Assembly: GCA_963739385.1 (NCBI GenBank)
Contig: CAVUAI010000067.1
Span: forward strand, 1-64,000
Direction of reading: 5' to 3'
Source: VAZQ01 sp963739385
Lineage (GTDB): Bacteria > Pseudomonadota > Alphaproteobacteria > Rhizobiales > Xanthobacteraceae
DNA: 64,000 bases
Part shown: in pieces, positions 8,085 through 16,567 of the stretch
Layout of the letters: each line of letters begins with the position of its first letter
How positions within the stretch are numbered: position 1 is the stretch's first letter
The notes under the pieces: generated by a model
What the model was told of the DNA's origin: nothing
The model's input: the letters and a program-made list of their open reading frames with translations, nothing else
Databases searched by the model: none
Translations under genes and position numbers: made by a program

Positions 8085-9068
8085 TCACCTTTCCTGGGCA
8101 ATCTTCGCGCGCAAGACAGGTAAAACCGCTTGATCGGAGGACAACACGTCGAGTGTGTCGAGGTTGACCTCGAGGCCGAGTTCCTTGGCGAGCCAAGTCA
8201 GGAACATCACCATGGAGCGCGCGTACCGCTTTGTGCGGGGAAAGACCAGCCAATGGCCCGTGTAAACTACATCCTCGCAACGGCCCTCCAAAGGCCTGAT
8301 GAGACGGCCCGAGGCGATCTCACGTTCGGCAAGAAGAGTGGACTCCAGTGCCACGCCGATTTCGTCCACCGCAGCACTGAGCGACATAAAACTACGATCG
8401 AAACGAGGGCCGCGTGGGATCAGTGCCGCCAAACCATTGGCCGTGAACCAAGCCGGCCAGCGCACCTTCTTGTTGTCGCTTTCGATCAGGGTGTGGGCCA
8501 GGAGGTCGCGTGGGGACTGGATGGTCTTGGCGAGCGCGGGCGCACAGAGAGGTGTCACGACCTCCGTGCCGAGAGGCATCACCACAAGGCCTTGCTGGGT
8601 CAAGTTCCCATAGTACTCGGACGACGGGACACCGTAGACGATGTCGGCATCGAACTCGTCCGCAAGAAACTTCGTGTAGTCCGTGCCGGTGGCAATCCGC
8701 AACTCCAGCCCAGAGCACTCCGTCAGCAGCCGCCGTAGACGTGGGACGAGCCACTGCGCAGCGAAGCTCGGAGCGCAATGCAGCCTCAAGAGCTGTGGTT
8801 TACGCGCAGCCACGCTGCCGATACCGAGTTGAAGTTCGCCAAAGCCACGCTCGACGTGGCGCATCAAGGTCTCGCCCTCTGGCGTGAGGCGGATCGAGCG
8901 GCCTTCCCGCTCGAACAGGACGGTCCCGAGATCCCGCTCAAGTCCACGAATGGCATGGCTGACAGCGCTCGGCGTCAGACCCAAGTCCTCGGCAGCTGAA
9001 CGGAACGACCCAGTGCGAGTTGCCGCCTCGAAGGCCCGCAGCGCCGTCAGGTGGAGATGGAGGAGCAT
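8085..9068 (-). CDS. LysR-family transcriptional regulator (GcvA-like)
   Basis: The 327-residue protein has an N-terminal winged helix-turn-helix (TALRAFEAATRTGSFRSAAE and LGLTPSAVSHAIRGLE, residues about 8-45) and a type-2 periplasmic-binding-like effector domain. The wording is closest to the GcvA/AmpR group. It lies directly upstream of SDR on the same strand with 87 bases between, rather than divergently, so it may be co-transcribed or regulate a promoter in that gap. TGAGTTCAGCTCA at 8075-8087 is a dyad overlapping its stop codon, and GCTCACCT occurs at 8041 and 8083; both are only possible operator parts. Confidence 0.88.
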   Translation of the reverse strand: MLLHLHLTALRAFEAATRTGSFRSAAEDLGLTPSAVSHAIRGLERDLGTVLFEREGRSIRLTPEGETLMRHVERGFGELQLGIGSVAARKPQLLRLHCAPSFAAQWLVPRLRRLLTECSGLELRIATGTDYTKFLADEFDADIVYGVPSSEYYGNLTQQGLVVMPLGTEVVTPLCAPALAKTIQSPRDLLAHTLIESDNKKVRWPAWFTANGLAALIPRGPRFDRSFMSLSAAVDEIGVALESTLLAEREIASGRLIRPLEGRCEDVVYTGHWLVFPRTKRYARSMVMFLTWLAKELGLEVNLDTLDVLSSDQAVLPVLRAKIAQER

Positions 9069-9143
9069 GGGTTTCAGAATGGACCCGATCCACCGTTCTG
9101 CGCAACTACGCCCGACGCCGCCCCGGCGGGTCTGACCGGTGCT

Positions 9144-9452
9144 TCAGCTGGCTCGGACGTAGCCGTAACGTAGGTTAGTCGGTTCTCTTGCGGCGAGTTC
9201 ATACTCGCTCTTCAGCTTGGCGAGCCGATCGTCGGAATAGACCGGCATAGGCGTGTTTTTGGCCGCCTTGAGCTTGAGGCGGTGAGGCGAGCCGCGTTGC
9301 TGCCGAAGATCATCTGCTTGGTCGCGCTGTCGGCGTCGCCGAGAGCTGGGAAGCCATACTTCTTCTGCATGTCCTCGGGGATCTCCAGCCGCCGCATTGC
9401 TTCGATCTGCCACTGCGGCGATCCATACCACACGCTATCAGTGCCCCAGCTG
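9144..9452 (-). pseudogene. C-terminal remnant of an amidohydrolase-family protein
   Basis: The minus strand reads WGTDSVWYGSPQWQIEAMRR, then EIPEDMQKKYGFPALGDAD and IFGSNAARL, the end of a metal-dependent amidohydrolase barrel (amidohydro-rel superfamily). The following segment (LKLKAAKNTPMPVYSDDRLA, then EYELAAREPTNLRYGYVR) is in another frame, shifted near 9290. Everything before WGTDSV, including the metal-binding histidines of the barrel, is missing, so this is a dead fragment. Confidence 0.7.
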
Positions 9453-9486
9453 AGTACTGTGCAGAAAGATTGAGGTAAGAGATCGA

Positions 9487-9999
9487 GTGCAATCCGGCTT
9501 ATGGCATCAAATCAATCCTATGTTCGGTCGCGGTGAAGGTTTCATCCGTGAAGCTCAACGCTTGCTCGGCACATGGCGGTCTCGCGCAGCGCCCGTAAGA
9601 GCCGTTTTGGCGACTGGTGGGTCAACTGTTGTTCTCACATCTGAGAGCCTCGCGACGTACATTCGTAAAGTCGTTGCTAGCTCCAGTCTGCGCAAAAAGA
9701 TTCTGACATTCGTAACCGTGGCCATCGTTGGGCTGGCGGTCATTATTCTCCTGCTCGAGCTTAGCCTCAGGAAAGAGCTGGCTAAAGAGATAAGCGCCAC
9801 ACCGTTAACGGCCCTCGCCGATCTGCGAGTGCCTGGTCCGAGTGCCATGGAATCCACTGCGCCAACGGCAAACCCGAGTGAGGCTGAACCTTTGGTGCAA
9901 GGTGCCTTAGAAAGTGCACCCTCCAATGATTTTCAACCGCTCGCCCCGCCATGGGCGGAAAGCGTTCCCCTGCCACGCCCGCGTCGCAAAACTCCATAG
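9487..9999 (+). CDS. single-pass membrane protein, hypothetical, 170 aa
   Basis: An open frame with a basic N-terminal region, one strong membrane helix (LTFVTVAIVGLAVIILLLEL, about residues 73-92) and a proline/alanine/glutamate-rich tail ending PLPRPRRKTP, a tail style common in Bradyrhizobium envelope proteins. GTG at 9487 follows AGGTAAGAG; ATG at 9520 is an alternative start. Function is unknown and neighbours give no hint. Confidence 0.5.
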   Translation: MQSGLWHQINPMFGRGEGFIREAQRLLGTWRSRAAPVRAVLATGGSTVVLTSESLATYIRKVVASSSLRKKILTFVTVAIVGLAVIILLLELSLRKELAKEISATPLTALADLRVPGPSAMESTAPTANPSEAEPLVQGALESAPSNDFQPLAPPWAESVPLPRPRRKTP

Positions 10000-10056
10000 T
10001 TTGACTGTCTGCAGCGCTGAGATGGCGATGATCGACCGCGTGCTCAACGGTCTGCG

Positions 10057-10128
10057 TTACAAGTATGAGAAGGCCGGCCAAACTGCCGCCGCGCCGCCGA
10101 GCAGCGTGATGAACTCGCGCCGCCTCAT
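10057..10128 (-). pseudogene. truncated leader of a second ABC substrate-binding gene
   Basis: The 23 codons MRRREFITLLGGAAAVWPAF and SYL run to a stop at 10057. This is the typical start of the pfam04392-type ABC substrate-binding proteins (twin-arginine-like RRR, then LLGG), but the mature part is absent. Its ATG overlaps the stop of the intact copy upstream (ATGA). It is therefore a relic of a tandem pair. Confidence 0.65.
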
Positions 10129-11114
10129 TCGATCACCTCGTCGGCGCGAGCGAGAAGCGTAGGCGGGATTTCGAGGCCGAGCGTCTTGGCGGTTTTGAGG
10201 TTGATGACCAGTTTGAATTTGGTCGGCTGCTCGATCGGCAGGTCGGCCGGTTTGACGCCCTTGAGAATCCTGTCAACAAAGTAGGCCGCGCGACGATACA
10301 GGCCGAGCTGGTTCACGCCGTAACCAATCAGACCGCCAGCTTGCGCATATTCTGGGGACCCGATCGACGCGAGCTTGTTCGCGGCCGACAGCGCCGCAAT
10401 CGCTCCAAAGCTTGCGGCAAATTCACCGTCCTCGGTGACCACGACCGCGTCGACGCGGCTCTTGGCTAGCACCGCAAAGGCGCCTTCGAACTCGGTAGGA
10501 CCCTGCGCTTGGGCAGTGTCGAGTTCCAACTTCAACGGCGTGGCCCCAGCCCGCATTGCTGAAATGATCGGCTTGCTCACGGGATTGTTTGGGTTCGAAA
10601 GGGCCGCCACGCGAGCAACCTGCGGACAGGCTTCCTTAAGCAATTCGAGACGTTTTGCATTGAGTTCCGGAAGAAAGAAGGTCGATCCCGTGAGGTTCGC
10701 TTCAGGCCGCGCAAGGCTCGTGACGATGCCAGTCGCGATAGCGTCGCCGCTGATCACCATGACGATAGGAATCGTGGTGGTCGCCTGCTTGGCCGTGCGC
10801 GTCCCCGGTGTCCCGTGGGTCACAATGACATCGACGTTGAGGCGAATAAGCTCGGCCACCAGATCAGAGAGCCGATCGTATTTACCCTCCGCCCACCGGA
10901 ACTCTATGACAATGTTGCTGCCCTCGACATGACCGAAATCGCGTAGGCCCGCCCGCAAGGCCTCAACCAATTCTGCGGAACCAGCGGCTGTCGCGGAACC
11001 AAGAAATCCGATCCGCGCCATCTTGCCGGGTTGCTGCGCCCGCGCCGCTAGCGGCCAACCGAGGGCCGCGCCTCCAAGAAGGGCGAGAACCTCCCGCCGC
11101 CGCATGTCGAACAT
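10125..11114 (-). CDS. ABC transporter substrate-binding protein (pfam04392 type)
   Basis: The 329-residue protein has a signal peptide with RRREVLALLGGAALGWPLA and ARAQQ, then IGFLGSATAAGSAELVEALR and PIVMVISGDAIATGIVTSLA, and ends in KFKLVINLKTAKTLGLEIPP. These are standard marks of the TrpX/YcjX-like pfam04392 binding proteins, many copies of which occur without permeases in Bradyrhizobium-like genomes. GGAGGG lies before the ATG. No ABC permease or ATPase is beside it, so ligand and partner are unknown. A relic copy follows it. Confidence 0.85.
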   Translation of the reverse strand: MFDMRRREVLALLGGAALGWPLAARAQQPGKMARIGFLGSATAAGSAELVEALRAGLRDFGHVEGSNIVIEFRWAEGKYDRLSDLVAELIRLNVDVIVTHGTPGTRTAKQATTTIPIVMVISGDAIATGIVTSLARPEANLTGSTFFLPELNAKRLELLKEACPQVARVAALSNPNNPVSKPIISAMRAGATPLKLELDTAQAQGPTEFEGAFAVLAKSRVDAVVVTEDGEFAASFGAIAALSAANKLASIGSPEYAQAGGLIGYGVNQLGLYRRAAYFVDRILKGVKPADLPIEQPTKFKLVINLKTAKTLGLEIPPTLLARADEVIE

Positions 11115-11314
11115 TGAGGCTCCCTCCCGCGGGTGCGGCCGCCGATCATACCAGCTTGCAACCGCCGCGCGCAGGCGGTCTGACGCATCAGGAGCCTGCC
11201 GGGGGAAGGGTCAGCCGGTCCTTGGGGCAGACCTAAATCGTCCTGGATCGAAGGGGTTACTCACCCGGGCAAGTCGGACGGCCGCCGCCCCAGAATGTCC
11301 GGTTCGTGCGGTCT

Positions 11315-11521
11315 TTAAGGGACGACCGGTGCGGCAGCTTCGTCACGTCCGCAAAGCAGCGCGGATAGAAGACCTAGTCCGGCAAGGGAGAATAGGATCA
11401 TCGCCGGAATAGCCCATGCAAGATGGCCAAGTTCACTGAAGGCTAGGATGAACAAGAGCCCGCATAGTGAGATACTCGCCGACATCTCAGAGCGGCTAAG
11501 AGGCTTATCATTGGCAGCCAT
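11315..11521 (-). CDS. small two-helix membrane protein, 68 aa
   Basis: Two hydrophobic segments (SLCGLLFILAFSELGHLAW and IPAMILFSLAGLGLLSALLC) follow a short polar N-terminus. AGGGGAG stands six bases before the ATG, which makes this a convincing small gene. It is probably an inner-membrane hairpin. No family is recognised. The 200 bases between it and the ABC binding protein gene show no gene. Confidence 0.65.
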   Translation of the reverse strand: MAANDKPLSRSEMSASISLCGLLFILAFSELGHLAWAIPAMILFSLAGLGLLSALLCGRDEAAAPVVP

Positions 11522-11797
11522 GACCTGCTCCCCTCAAGTTTGGACGCAGCCAACTAGCTGGACTGTGTCCAAGGACCGGTCCCACGTCCTTGGGGCAGAC
11601 CTGAATTGTTCTGAATCGAGGCTTTTCACCCCGGCTTGCCGAACCCCTAGCACCGACAGTCGGGCTCGCGGGAGACCCAAGCGGGACGACTCTGGAATTA
11701 ACCAGACGCAAGAATACAGAGCCTTCGAACTCAATCGTAAAATCGTCTTAACTTGCCTGAGCAAGTCTTCCTCTACAGCAACGAACGGAGGGCTCCC

Positions 11798-12268
11798 GTG
11801 AAGCTTGTTCGCGTCATCGCGTTTGCCATGTTCTTTGTCGCCGCCCCCGTGGCTTCCCCCGCACAGTCGCTCGACCTGTCATTGTCGCCGCCACTGTGTT
11901 CGGACGACTACTACGACGACACCGCTGGCCAGTGCGACGCGGTCTCTGCCGGCGAAGTTCTCACGAACGAGGCCATCTTGGTGAAGTATGGCGTCATCGT
12001 TGTCGATGGTGACGTAATAGCACTCTACTTTGACGACTTGGATGACGTGCCAGTCGGTTCAATTCGGCCCCGGAACGAAGATGCAGTTCCAACCGACGAC
12101 GAGCCTGCCATCGGGCAGGTGGATACAATCGCTTCTAGGATCATCATCGTGGACCCGTCCTCCGAAACAGGTGGCGAGGCCGGAGACGAGATTACAACGA
12201 CCGGTCCTAGCGCGCAGAGCATCCCGGTAGCCGCAGAGCCTGTCGACGACAACCGAACGATCGAATGA
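11798..12268 (+). CDS. acidic secreted protein, hypothetical, 156 aa
   Basis: The GTG start at 11798 has GGAGGG five bases upstream, while an earlier in-frame start does not. The N-terminus is a classical signal peptide (VIAFAMFFVAAPVASPAQS), so the product is probably periplasmic. The mature part is strongly acidic (DDYYDD, FDDLDDVP, PTDDEP) with two cysteines near the start that could form a disulfide. No domain is recognised. Confidence 0.6.
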   Translation: MKLVRVIAFAMFFVAAPVASPAQSLDLSLSPPLCSDDYYDDTAGQCDAVSAGEVLTNEAILVKYGVIVVDGDVIALYFDDLDDVPVGSIRPRNEDAVPTDDEPAIGQVDTIASRIIIVDPSSETGGEAGDEITTTGPSAQSIPVAAEPVDDNRTIE

Positions 12269-12519
12269 AGGCGTGGCGAGGGCCTTCGCATCCACACGCG
12301 CCATCACACTCGCAGTGGCGGGCGCGGCGGGGTGGCGGGCGATGCGGGCGCTCAACTCGCTCCGCTCAATCCGCTGCGTCAGGGCATGAAAGCGGTATCG
12401 CCTTAGAGTGTGACGGGGCGCCGGATCGACGACCGATACTCAAGTGAAAGTCGACGGCGCGTTGATGAAAGCATGGTCGTGGACGCGGCCTGCCCCGATC
12501 GAGTGGTCCGGTGGGGATG

Positions 12520-13392
12520 TTAGTTTAGGGATGGGCGCGGTGCCAGCGTGAGCGAGTGCGGAGCGGCTGGGCCGGATTGCGGAGCCGGACGCGCGGGCAT
12601 GAAGGCCTCCGGTGCCGGTGGTCGGTAGCCGAGCGAAGAGTGCGGACGAATAGTGTTGTAGTGCCGTCTCCAGTTCTCGATGATCACCATGGCCTCTTGC
12701 AGAGTGTAAAAGATTTCACCGTTGAGCAATTCGTCACGGAGCTTCGAGTTGAAGCTTTCACAGTAGCCGTTCTCCCATGGACTGCCTCGCTCGATGTAGG
12801 CGGTCTTGGCTCCAACGGCGGCAATCCACTCGCGGACGGCCATGGCGACGAACTCCGGGCCATTGTCGGAACGAATGTGCCCAGGGATTCCACGCAGGAT
12901 GAACAGGTCTGAGAGCGCGTCGATCACATCGGTCGACCTAAGCTTTCGGTTCACACGGATTGCCAGGCATTCGCGCGTGAACTCATCGATGACGTTGAGC
13001 ATGCGGTACTTCCTCCCGTCGTGGGTGCGATCCTCGACGAAGTCGTAGGACCAGATATGATTGGGATATAGCGGCCGCAGACGGATGCACGATCCGTCAT
13101 TGAGCCACAGCCGGCCTCTCTTCGGCTGTTTCTGCGGAACCTTCAGCCCCTCCCGCCGCCAGATCCGTTCGACGCGTTTGATGTTCACCACCCACCCGGC
13201 GTCCCGCAGCATGGCTGCGATCCGTCGATAACCGTAACGGCCGTACTCGGTGGCGAACGCAATGATGGCGGCGGTCAGAGCCGCCTCATCATCTCGCATC
13301 GTTGGTGTCTTGCGCTGTGTGGATCGATGCTGGCCAAGAACCCGACACGCAAGGCGCTCGGAGACACCGTGCTTGGCAATGACATGATCCAC
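12520..13392 (-). CDS. IS3-family transposase OrfB (DDE integrase)
   Basis: This frame holds the retroviral-type integrase core: IWSYDFVEDRT gives the first aspartate, HIRSDNGPEF the second, and ENGYCESFNSKLRDELL the glutamate. LDRRRP-like elements are replaced by GVSERLACRVLGQHRSTQRK at the start. OrfB lies in the -1 frame relative to OrfA, and the frame remains open upstream of its first ATG, so it is probably made as a fusion by programmed -1 frameshifting. All catalytic residues are present. Confidence 0.9.
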   Translation of the reverse strand: MDHVIAKHGVSERLACRVLGQHRSTQRKTPTMRDDEAALTAAIIAFATEYGRYGYRRIAAMLRDAGWVVNIKRVERIWRREGLKVPQKQPKRGRLWLNDGSCIRLRPLYPNHIWSYDFVEDRTHDGRKYRMLNVIDEFTRECLAIRVNRKLRSTDVIDALSDLFILRGIPGHIRSDNGPEFVAMAVREWIAAVGAKTAYIERGSPWENGYCESFNSKLRDELLNGEIFYTLQEAMVIIENWRRHYNTIRPHSSLGYRPPAPEAFMPARPAPQSGPAAPHSLTLAPRPSLN

Positions 13393-13415
13393 ACAGGCAC
13401 GGCGGCGGGCGGGGC

Positions 13416-13694
13416 TTACCAGTTTCCCGAGGCGGCCTCTTTGAGGATCAGCTTTTCTAGCGTCAAATCAGAGACCGCACGACGCAATTGCTTGTTCTCA
13501 GTCTCCAGCTCCTTGAGCCGCTTGACCTGGTCGCCCTTCAGGCCACCGTATTCCGAGCGCCAGCGATAGTACGTTACTTCCGTCACACCTATCGTCCGAA
13601 CCGCTTCCGCGATCGGACGGCCCTGCGAAACCAGCACATCAACCTGCCGCAGCTTCGTGACGATCTCTTCCGCAGTGTGTCGCTTCCTTACCAT
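13416..13694 (-). CDS. IS3-family transposase OrfA (helix-turn-helix)
   Basis: The 92-residue protein starts MVRKRHTAEEIVTKLRQVDV and contains a helix-turn-helix (GRPIAEAVRTIGVTEVTYYR) and a leucine-zipper stretch (LKELETENKQLRRAVSDL) ending LKEAASGNW. It binds the IS ends and, fused to OrfB by frameshifting, forms the active transposase. Confidence 0.9.
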   Translation of the reverse strand: MVRKRHTAEEIVTKLRQVDVLVSQGRPIAEAVRTIGVTEVTYYRWRSEYGGLKGDQVKRLKELETENKQLRRAVSDLTLEKLILKEAASGNW

Positions 13695-13755
13695 TCTTCA
13701 GTCCTCCATCAGGCCATAAGCCATACATCAGGGAGGACCACTTCTCAGGGGGCAG

Positions 13756-13941
13756 ACCAAGCAGGTTCCTCAATGCGGCTACTGCCAATCCGGCCAGATC
13801 ATGAGCGCGGCCGACCTGCTCAAGCACAATCCCAAGCCCACCCGCGGGCAAATTATCGAGCACATGAGCACAAACATTTGTCGCTGCGGGACCTATCAGC
13901 GCATCGTGCGGGCGGTCGAACGCGCTACGCGGGAGGCCTAA
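13756..13941 (+). pseudogene. C-terminal fragment of a (2Fe-2S) subunit of a molybdenum hydroxylase
   Basis: Directly beside the IS end the frame reads QVPQCGYCQSGQIMSAADLL and then STNICRCGTYQRIVRAVERA, stopping three bases before the next gene's start. This is the second iron-sulfur domain (CGYC and CRCG cysteines) of IorA-type small subunits. The N-terminal plant-ferredoxin-like cluster domain is missing, and nothing resembling it is left of the IS, so a deletion accompanied or followed insertion. The catalytic subunit downstream has thus lost its electron-transfer partner here. Confidence 0.85.
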
Positions 13942-13944
13942 GCC

Positions 13945-16167
13945 ATGACGAAGCACATCAGAGGTCTGAACACTCAGCTGTCACGCCGACAGGTCATGAT
14001 CGGTGCTGCCGGTCTCACGTTCGCAATAGCGCTCGGCGCCGACAGCCGAGCGAGAGCCGGCGTGCTCGCGGGCGCACGCAGCGGCAAAGCGCTAAGCCCC
14101 TGGGTAAGCATCGCCGAGGACGGCACGATTACCCTCATGTCGCCTGCGACCGAGATGGGGCAGGGATCTATGACCTCGTTGCCACTGATCATCGCCGAGG
14201 AGCTCGATGCCGATTGGCAGAAGGTGCGCATCATACAGGCCCCACCGAACCCGGCGATCTACGGCAATCCCGCCTTCGGCGGCGTCATGATGTACACTGC
14301 CGGCAGCAACGCGGTGACCGCCTATTTCCGGCCGCTGCGGACGTTCGGCGCGCAGGTACGTCGCGTGCTCCTCAACAATGTGGCTAAACGCTGGGGCGTC
14401 CCGCTAGACGAGTTGACAACTGAGCCGAGCGTGGTGGTGCATGCGAAATCGGGCCGCCGTTTGACCTACGGCGAGATCGTCGCCTTTGCCGAGATTCCCG
14501 CCGAGCCACCGGAGATCAAGCCCGAGGACTTGAAAAAGCCGACCCAATTCAGGCTCATCAGCAAGGACGTGATGCGCATCGAGCTGCCGAGCAAGGTCAA
14601 CGGCAGCGCAACCTACAGCATCGACGTACAAGTGCCGGGGATGCTGTACGGCGCTGTGCTCCGCGCCCCGGTAGAAGGGTCGGCCCCGCACAGGATCGAC
14701 GACGCCAAGGTGAAAGCGTTAGCGGGTGTCACCAGCATCGTACGGCTGCCGCACGGCGTCGGGGTGGTCGCCGAGACGCCGTGGGCGGCGTTTATGGCGC
14801 GTGAGGAGCTCACGCGCTCGGTCACCTGGACCCGCACAGGCGCGGCGTGGGGCTTCGACAGCGAGCAAGGACTCGAGGACTTCGCAGTGGAAGCGAAGAA
14901 TCTGCAGGGGCGTGCGGCCGAATGGAGCCGCCAGGGCGACGCACGCGGCGAGTTCCGCAAGGCAGCAAGCATCATCGAGGCCGAATACCGCTGCGACTAT
15001 GCCTATCATGCCCAAATGGAACCGCTAAATGCGGTTGCCGCCGTCTCGCCCGCCGGTGATGCTGTCGAGATCTGGGCCGGCACCCAAAGCCAGACCACGG
15101 CTACCGAGACGCCGGCCAAGTTCCTCGACATCCCGCGCGAAAAAGTGAAGCTGAACGATCTCCTGATGGGCGGCGGCTTCGGACGGCGCGGGAATCGCGA
15201 CCTCGATTTCATCATGGATGCGATCATGCTGTCGAAGGAAGTGGGGCGCCCCGTCAAGGTGATATGGACGCGCGAGGACGATGTGCATAATGGCCGCTTT
15301 CGGCCGATCTCAGCGCACTACTTGCGTGCCGGCCTCGATGCCTCTGGCAAGATGATCGCCTGGCATCATCGGGTAGCCGTGGACCGCATCGGCCCCTATT
15401 ACGAGCCGGTGCTCTACCAGAGGAACGGCGGTAGGGACAACGTCGCGATGTTGGGCGGCGAGCCCCGCGGCTATGACGTCCCGCATCAGTTGGTCGAGCA
15501 TGTATACCGCGACACCGGCGTGCGGACCAATCCGTTGCGTGGAATTAGCTTCCTGGCCAACAAGTTCGCCACTGAGACATTCATTGACGAGATCGCCGGC
15601 AAGCGCGGCATCGATCCGCGCGCGTTCCGGCTCGAGCTGCTCAAGACCACGCCGCGCGCCTACAAAACAGTCGAGCGCGTAACGCAGATGGCGGAGTGGG
15701 GGCGCAAGCGTGACGGCCGTGCGCTCGGGCTTGCCTATATCGACTATTCGGGCAGCCAGGTCGCCGGCGTCGCCGAAGTGTCGCTCGACCGCGCCAGTGG
15801 GCAGATCAAGCTCCACAATTTCTGGTGCACCATCGACTGCGGCATTGCGGTGCAACCCGACAATGTCGTGGGGCAGACCGAAAGCAGCATCGTCTATGGC
15901 ATTGGGGTCGCGCTGAGCGAGCGCATCTCGATCAAGAACGGCGTGGTGGAGCAGTCGAATTTCTACGACTACCGCGTCCCACGCATGAACGAGGTGCCGC
16001 CGATGCACATCGAGGTGATACAGACCGAAAACCATCCCACTGGTGCCGGCCAGATGGCGACACCGCTGGTCGCGCCCGCGATATCTAACGCGGTCATGCA
16101 GCTTGCTGGCGTTCGCCTGCGTCACACGCCGTTTACTCCAGAGCGAGTCAAGAAGGCGTTGGCCTAG
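13945..16167 (+). CDS. molybdopterin-binding subunit of an isoquinoline 1-oxidoreductase-like hydroxylase
   Basis: The 740-residue protein begins with a twin-arginine signal (LSRRQVMIGAAGLTFAIALG). It carries xanthine-oxidase-family molybdopterin motifs: CDYAYHAQMEPLNAVAAV near residues 352-369, LMGGGFGRRGNRDLDF near 409-424 and, at the end, MATPLVAPAISNAVMQLAG. Length and Tat signal match IorB-type periplasmic aldehyde or N-heterocycle hydroxylases. Such enzymes need a small 2Fe-2S subunit and usually a cytochrome c. The neighbouring small-subunit gene is cut by an IS, so this gene may be functionally orphaned and poorly transcribed. Confidence 0.88.
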   Translation: MTKHIRGLNTQLSRRQVMIGAAGLTFAIALGADSRARAGVLAGARSGKALSPWVSIAEDGTITLMSPATEMGQGSMTSLPLIIAEELDADWQKVRIIQAPPNPAIYGNPAFGGVMMYTAGSNAVTAYFRPLRTFGAQVRRVLLNNVAKRWGVPLDELTTEPSVVVHAKSGRRLTYGEIVAFAEIPAEPPEIKPEDLKKPTQFRLISKDVMRIELPSKVNGSATYSIDVQVPGMLYGAVLRAPVEGSAPHRIDDAKVKALAGVTSIVRLPHGVGVVAETPWAAFMAREELTRSVTWTRTGAAWGFDSEQGLEDFAVEAKNLQGRAAEWSRQGDARGEFRKAASIIEAEYRCDYAYHAQMEPLNAVAAVSPAGDAVEIWAGTQSQTTATETPAKFLDIPREKVKLNDLLMGGGFGRRGNRDLDFIMDAIMLSKEVGRPVKVIWTREDDVHNGRFRPISAHYLRAGLDASGKMIAWHHRVAVDRIGPYYEPVLYQRNGGRDNVAMLGGEPRGYDVPHQLVEHVYRDTGVRTNPLRGISFLANKFATETFIDEIAGKRGIDPRAFRLELLKTTPRAYKTVERVTQMAEWGRKRDGRALGLAYIDYSGSQVAGVAEVSLDRASGQIKLHNFWCTIDCGIAVQPDNVVGQTESSIVYGIGVALSERISIKNGVVEQSNFYDYRVPRMNEVPPMHIEVIQTENHPTGAGQMATPLVAPAISNAVMQLAGVRLRHTPFTPERVKKALA

Positions 16168-16339
16168 CCTTCTGGGCGTGTCCTCTGGGGAAGTGGCGGT
16201 TAGGAACGTGAAAACAGAGCCGCTCGGCATCGCGCTCGCCGGTTTGTGCCAGCGCCGTTCGGATCGTAAAGAGCCCACACCGACGCAACCAGTAAACTTG
16301 TCCGGCGTTCAACTCCGTGTGGGCGACGGAGTTGCGTTC

Positions 16340-16525
16340 GTGTCCGAGTTGGCGAAAAGAAAAGGCACCCTGGTGTGCCCGCGATGCAAGGCCCCGATGA
16401 ACGAGGTGGTGCGGATCGCCCCTGTCCAAAACGATCCGGGTCTGATTGCGTATGAATGCCGCTCCTGCGGCTACGTCAACAGTGTCCTGATTGAGTTCAG
16501 CACCATTGAAAAGCGCGCCGACTAG
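16340..16525 (+). CDS. small zinc-ribbon-like protein, 61 aa
   Basis: The protein has two CxxC knuckles, CPRCKAPMNEVVRIAPVQ and YECRSCGYVNSVLIE, which would bind one zinc. Short proteins of this kind (MNEVVRIAPVQ wording) are frequent in Bradyrhizobium; their function is unknown. The start was set to GTG at 16340, with CGGAG eight bases before it; the frame is open further upstream but overlaps the hydroxylase gene. Confidence 0.6.
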   Translation: MSELAKRKGTLVCPRCKAPMNEVVRIAPVQNDPGLIAYECRSCGYVNSVLIEFSTIEKRAD

Positions 16526-16544
16526 AGCCCTTTTATAAAGAAAA

Positions 16545-16567
16545 AGCCCCGCCACTGGAGGGGGGCT
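16545..16567 (-). terminator. hairpin with T-run on the minus strand
   Basis: AGCCCC and GGGGCT form a stem around a short loop; on the minus strand it is followed by TTTTTC. It lies just downstream of the zinc-ribbon gene and could stop minus-strand transcripts, or act on both strands. Confidence 0.45.

Larger units (their letters stand above)
12490..13755 (-). mobile_element. IS3-family insertion sequence (IS407-like), about 1.27 kb
   Basis: Two overlapping transposase frames are bounded by imperfect inverted repeats: CTGCCCCGATCGAGTGGTCC at 12490-12509 and, reverse-complemented, CTGCCCCCTGAGAAGTGGTCC at 13735-13755. Size and gene content fit the IS407 branch of IS3. No target duplication is visible. 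The right end lies inside the 2Fe-2S subunit gene of the molybdenum hydroxylase. Confidence 0.85.
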
